Below, in pieces: positions 4,724 through 6,612 of a DNA stretch of 6,612 nt. The translations under genes were made by a program, and so were the position numbers. Every line of letters begins with the position of its first letter. Position 1 is the stretch's first letter. The stretch comes from Candidatus Kuenenbacteria bacterium CG10_big_fil_rev_8_21_14_0_10_36_11 (GTDB taxonomy: Bacteria > Patescibacteriota > Patescibacteriia > UBA2196): contig PFBP01000005.1 of the NCBI GenBank assembly GCA_002778535.1, forward strand, positions 1 to 6,612, in the 5' to 3' direction. The notes under the pieces are model-generated. The model had not been told where the DNA came from and ran no database searches. It worked only from the letters and a program-made list of their open reading frames with translations.

Positions 4724-4746
4724 TCTGGGTATAAAAAATATCCAGA
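4724..4746 (-). promoter_or_regulatory. Hairpin in the infA 5' leader
   Basis: On the minus strand TCTGGATAT and ATACCCAGA pair at 8 of 9 positions (one A-C mismatch) around a five-base T loop. It ends 14 nt before the infA ATG. A second, weaker hairpin (GAATA / TATTC, 4745-4760) overlaps its upstream edge by two bases. No T-tract follows, so it is not a terminator. It could shape initiation or serve as a regulatory site; that is inference from position only. Confidence 0.45.
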
Positions 4747-4810
4747 ATATAATGCTATTCTTTTAATCAAAATTAAATTTGGGTCTTAAGATTAAGTGTG
4801 TTATATGGAT

Positions 4811-4839
4811 AGTATAGACAAAAGCCAAATATCTGTCAA
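4811..4839 (-). promoter_or_regulatory. Sigma-70-type promoter of the infA-rpsI operon
   Basis: On the minus strand a perfect -35 box TTGACA (4839-4834) and a -10 box TATACT (4816-4811) are separated by exactly 17 bp. Transcription should start near 4804, giving a leader of about 95 nt before infA. The -35 box begins 4 nt after the stop codon of the upstream membrane-protein gene, so the promoter uses the whole spacer. No terminator separates the upstream gene, so some read-through from alaS and its neighbour is possible. Confidence 0.9.
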
Positions 4840-4843
4840 GCAA

Positions 4844-6061
4844 TTAAATTCCTTGGCCTAATTCAATTATGATCTTATCTTCTTTTTCTGGCAATTTACT
4901 GTTTAAACTCATGGAAAAATCAAATCTAACATCTTTGACTTTGGGCAGAGAAAGAATGTAGCGCCGCGCTTCCACTTCGCTTTTGCCCAAAATGTTAGCT
5001 TTAATGGTTTTTAAATCAATATTTTCAGCCACTGGAAATGTCGCTTTGACTGCCAGCTTAACTGTGCCAAAAGAGAAATCCACATCTTGGACTGTTAATT
5101 CCAAACTGCCGAATTCTGTTTCAGCAATTGTCTGGCCTGGTTTTAATTTTTGCGCGATTTTAGTTTTCAAATTCTGGCGTAAATTTTTATTATCATAAGC
5201 AAAGGCCTGGGCTTTTAATTTTAAAGCCATCTTAAAATTATCTGCTGGGTTATCTATGGCGACTGAAGTATTAGTTTCAGAGCTGTCAAACTGAATCAGC
5301 TGGTCAGAAATAATCATTTCAGCGCCAGCTTTTTTATTTAAGGATTCTTTAACTGGCGTTTCCAAATCTTTAAGCAATTTCGCTTTGGCTTGATCCAAAT
5401 CTTCTTGGCTCACCACTGTTTCATTCTTATCAGTGCCGCCTGAAGTAGTGTTTTGAATTGAACCATAAATCTTTTCTTGGCGATCCAGGGCAAGAGCGGA
5501 AATATTTACACGGCCAGAAATATTATTGGCTTTAGTGCCTGCTTCTTTGCTTGAAATAGCGACTATGATTTCTCCGCTCACTACCTGGCCTTGATCGTCA
5601 ACTCTGGCGCCTGGCACATTGACTGGTTCAGCAACTTTAAAAACACTGCCCTGATCGCTAACCAAATCCATATCAGGAGTAATTGGCTGTGGGTTGCCTG
5701 TTTTATTAAAAAATATTGCCTGGCCAGTAGCGCTTTTGCCCATATTTTTACTGCCCGTGGCTTTAAATTCGCTTTCTTTAGTTTCTTCAGTTGCTACAAT
5801 TACAGCGGCAAAAATATTATTTTCTTCATTAACCTTGGTATTATCAGTTGTCAGTTGAATCTCAAAATCCTGGCTGATATTTTCCGTTTCTGTAACAATG
5901 GTGACGCGGGCACTTGGCAGAACATAAGTGAAAAGAATAAAAAATAAAATTAAAATTGTCAATAAAAAAACTCCGCGCCAGAGCCAATGATGTTTTTTTG
6001 GCCGCGCAACTGCCAGACGATAATTGCGTTGTGGACGAAATGATTGAGTGGCAAATGACAT
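4844..6061 (-). CDS. Membrane-anchored extracellular protein with a baseplate-J/gp47-like segment; function unknown
   Basis: The 405-residue product has a basic N-terminus (RPKKHHWLWR, 20-29), one membrane helix at about 30-48 and then a long cysteine-free Asp/Asn/Thr/Lys-rich ectodomain. The charge pattern predicts cytoplasmic N-terminus and an outside C-terminus. There is no lipobox or cleavable-signal pattern. Residues about 98-200 (ATG repeat, FFNKTGNPQPI, SVFKVAEPVNVPGARV, KEAGTKANNISG) resemble the segment that leads to a baseplate J/gp47 label on similar proteins from CPR genomes, as I recall. The C-terminal part (VEARRYILSLPKVKDVRFDF) is also familiar from those proteins. The label is a family resemblance; nothing here suggests a phage tail or a contractile system, as no sheath, tube or spike gene is nearby. 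It is 87 nt downstream of alaS and has no Shine-Dalgarno sequence. Confidence 0.62.
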   Translation of the reverse strand: MSFATQSFRPQRNYRLAVARPKKHHWLWRGVFLLTILILFFILFTYVLPSARVTIVTETENISQDFEIQLTTDNTKVNEENNIFAAVIVATEETKESEFKATGSKNMGKSATGQAIFFNKTGNPQPITPDMDLVSDQGSVFKVAEPVNVPGARVDDQGQVVSGEIIVAISSKEAGTKANNISGRVNISALALDRQEKIYGSIQNTTSGGTDKNETVVSQEDLDQAKAKLLKDLETPVKESLNKKAGAEMIISDQLIQFDSSETNTSVAIDNPADNFKMALKLKAQAFAYDNKNLRQNLKTKIAQKLKPGQTIAETEFGSLELTVQDVDFSFGTVKLAVKATFPVAENIDLKTIKANILGKSEVEARRYILSLPKVKDVRFDFSMSLNSKLPEKEDKIIIELGQGI

Positions 6062-6075
6062 AAAAAATAATTACT

Positions 6076-6136
6076 AATTTCTAATGTCTAATTTTTAAAA
6101 AATAAAACAAAAATAGTTATTTAGAAATTAGAAATT
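6076..6136. repeat. AT-rich inverted repeat between alaS and the membrane-protein gene
   Basis: AATTTCTAATGTCTAA (6076-6091) and TTAGAAATTAGAAATT (6121-6136) are inverted copies matching at 15 of 16 positions, around a 29-nt A-rich loop. Each arm is itself a doubled TTAGAAA-type unit. The arms contain almost no G or C and are not followed by a T-tract, so this is not a convincing terminator. It lies 12 nt after the alaS stop and 14 nt before the next ATG. Confidence 0.65.
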
Positions 6137-6148
6137 AAAACTTAAAAA

Positions 6149-6612
6149 TTATTCTAACACCGCCTTAATTCTCCTCACTCCGGCAGACGATGCTTCTTCT
6201 TTAATAATTCTAAAATGCCCGAGCTCGCTCGTGTTTTTCACATGCGGCCCGCCGCAAAATTCAGCGCTGAAATCTCCAATCAGGTACACTTTGACAATGT
6301 CTCCGTATTTAGATAAATCAAAAGACAATTTTTTAACAATTTTTATTGCTTCTTCTTTTGGCAACTCTTGCATCTCAACCGGAATTTTCTCAATTATTTT
6401 TTGATTTACCAAATCCTCCACCTCTTTCAGCTTGTCCTCTGGCACTTTTTCCAACCAATTAAAATCAAAGCGCATTCTTTCATCCGTGATATTACTTCCC
6501 TTTTGCGCGATATCTTCACTTAGTATTTTCCTAAGCGCGGCCAACAACAGATGCGTGGCTGTGTGATATTGCGTGACTTTTTCCGAATGATCAGCCAGCC
6601 CGCCTTTAAATT
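6149..6612 (-). CDS. alaS: Alanyl-tRNA synthetase, C-terminal part ending at the editing domain (partial, 5' end outside window)
   Basis: The frame is open to the right edge; 154 full codons before the stop are visible. It opens GGLADHSEKVTQYHTATHLL, the conserved start of the AlaRS/ThrRS second additional (editing) domain, which hydrolyses Ser- or Gly-mischarged tRNA-Ala. The zinc/catalytic pattern is complete: H-x-x-x-H in HTATH and C-x-x-x-H in CGGPH. QKGSNITDERMRFDF is also diagnostic. The chain ends at SSAGVRRIKAVLE, where normal AlaRS would go on for about 200-250 residues (C-Ala dimerisation/tRNA-elbow domain). That domain is absent. A free-standing AlaX editing protein cannot be ruled out because the catalytic half is outside the window, but the GSNIT/RFDF sequence is AlaRS-like. 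The TAA stop at 6149 is followed by non-coding AT-rich repeat, so no split second half follows directly. Confidence 0.88.
   Translation of the reverse strand, partial: FKGGLADHSEKVTQYHTATHLLLAALRKILSEDIAQKGSNITDERMRFDFNWLEKVPEDKLKEVEDLVNQKIIEKIPVEMQELPKEEAIKIVKKLSFDLSKYGDIVKVYLIGDFSAEFCGGPHVKNTSELGHFRIIKEEASSAGVRRIKAVLE

Noticed and set aside
5591..5947. Plus-strand 118-codon open frame opposite the membrane protein
   Set aside because: Antisense shadow; the apparent hydrophobic stretches arise from the opposite strand of Lys/Asn-rich codons and no start signal is present.
4844..6061. Contractile injection system or prophage tail locus
   Set aside because: Only a weak baseplate-J-like segment in a membrane-anchored protein; no tube, sheath, spike or ATPase gene is present and neighbours are housekeeping genes.
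6076..6136. Terminator after alaS
   Set aside because: The inverted repeat has almost no G or C, a 29-nt loop and no following T-tract, so it would be a poor intrinsic terminator.

Overview
The window reads as bacterial core chromosome, with every convincing gene on the minus strand. It most likely comes from a Patescibacteria/CPR-type (Parcubacteria-like) organism. The reasons are an AT-rich composition, compact genes, a cluster that carries infA, rpmJ, the alpha operon genes and rplM-rpsI in one run, trimmed or oddly extended ribosomal proteins, an alanyl-tRNA synthetase that stops after its editing domain, an RNA polymerase alpha subunit without its C-terminal domain, and a one-helix surface protein with a baseplate-J-like segment of a kind I associate with CPR genomes. 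The phylum call is inference from gene content and protein features, not from a search.

Layout in transcription order (from high to low coordinates). First comes the C-terminal part of alaS (6149-6612, cut by the window edge), then an AT-rich inverted repeat, then a 405-residue membrane-anchored protein (4844-6061). A near-consensus sigma-70 promoter (TTGACA, 17-bp gap, TATACT; 4811-4839) starts 4 nt after that gene's stop. It should drive infA, rpmJ, rpsM, rpsK, rpsD, rpoA, rplQ, rplM and rpsI (4709 down to 232). A hairpin with a U-tract (186-218) closes the operon. The first 45 residues of a probable DNA adenine methyltransferase run off the left edge (1-137).

The operon supplies translation initiation (IF-1), six small- and large-subunit proteins around the decoding head and peptide exit regions plus bL36, and the RNA polymerase assembly subunit, so it couples transcription and translation capacity under one promoter. 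rpmJ (4192-4305) is only 37 codons long and is easy to miss. The starts of rplQ, rplM and rpsD should be taken at internal ATGs (1488, 1112, 3153) rather than at the longest open frames.

The least ordinary content is in the spacers. Nearly every gap holds a short-motif repeat, and the motif differs from gap to gap. Two spacers (before rplQ and before rpmJ) hold copies of the same roughly 50-bp element with a conserved 10-24-10 spacing of CGCGGA-like boxes. A third (rpsD-rpoA) holds a 128-bp compound inverted repeat. Nine of the eleven visible starts have no Shine-Dalgarno sequence. No tRNA, rRNA, CRISPR array, transposase or obvious novel multi-gene system is present.
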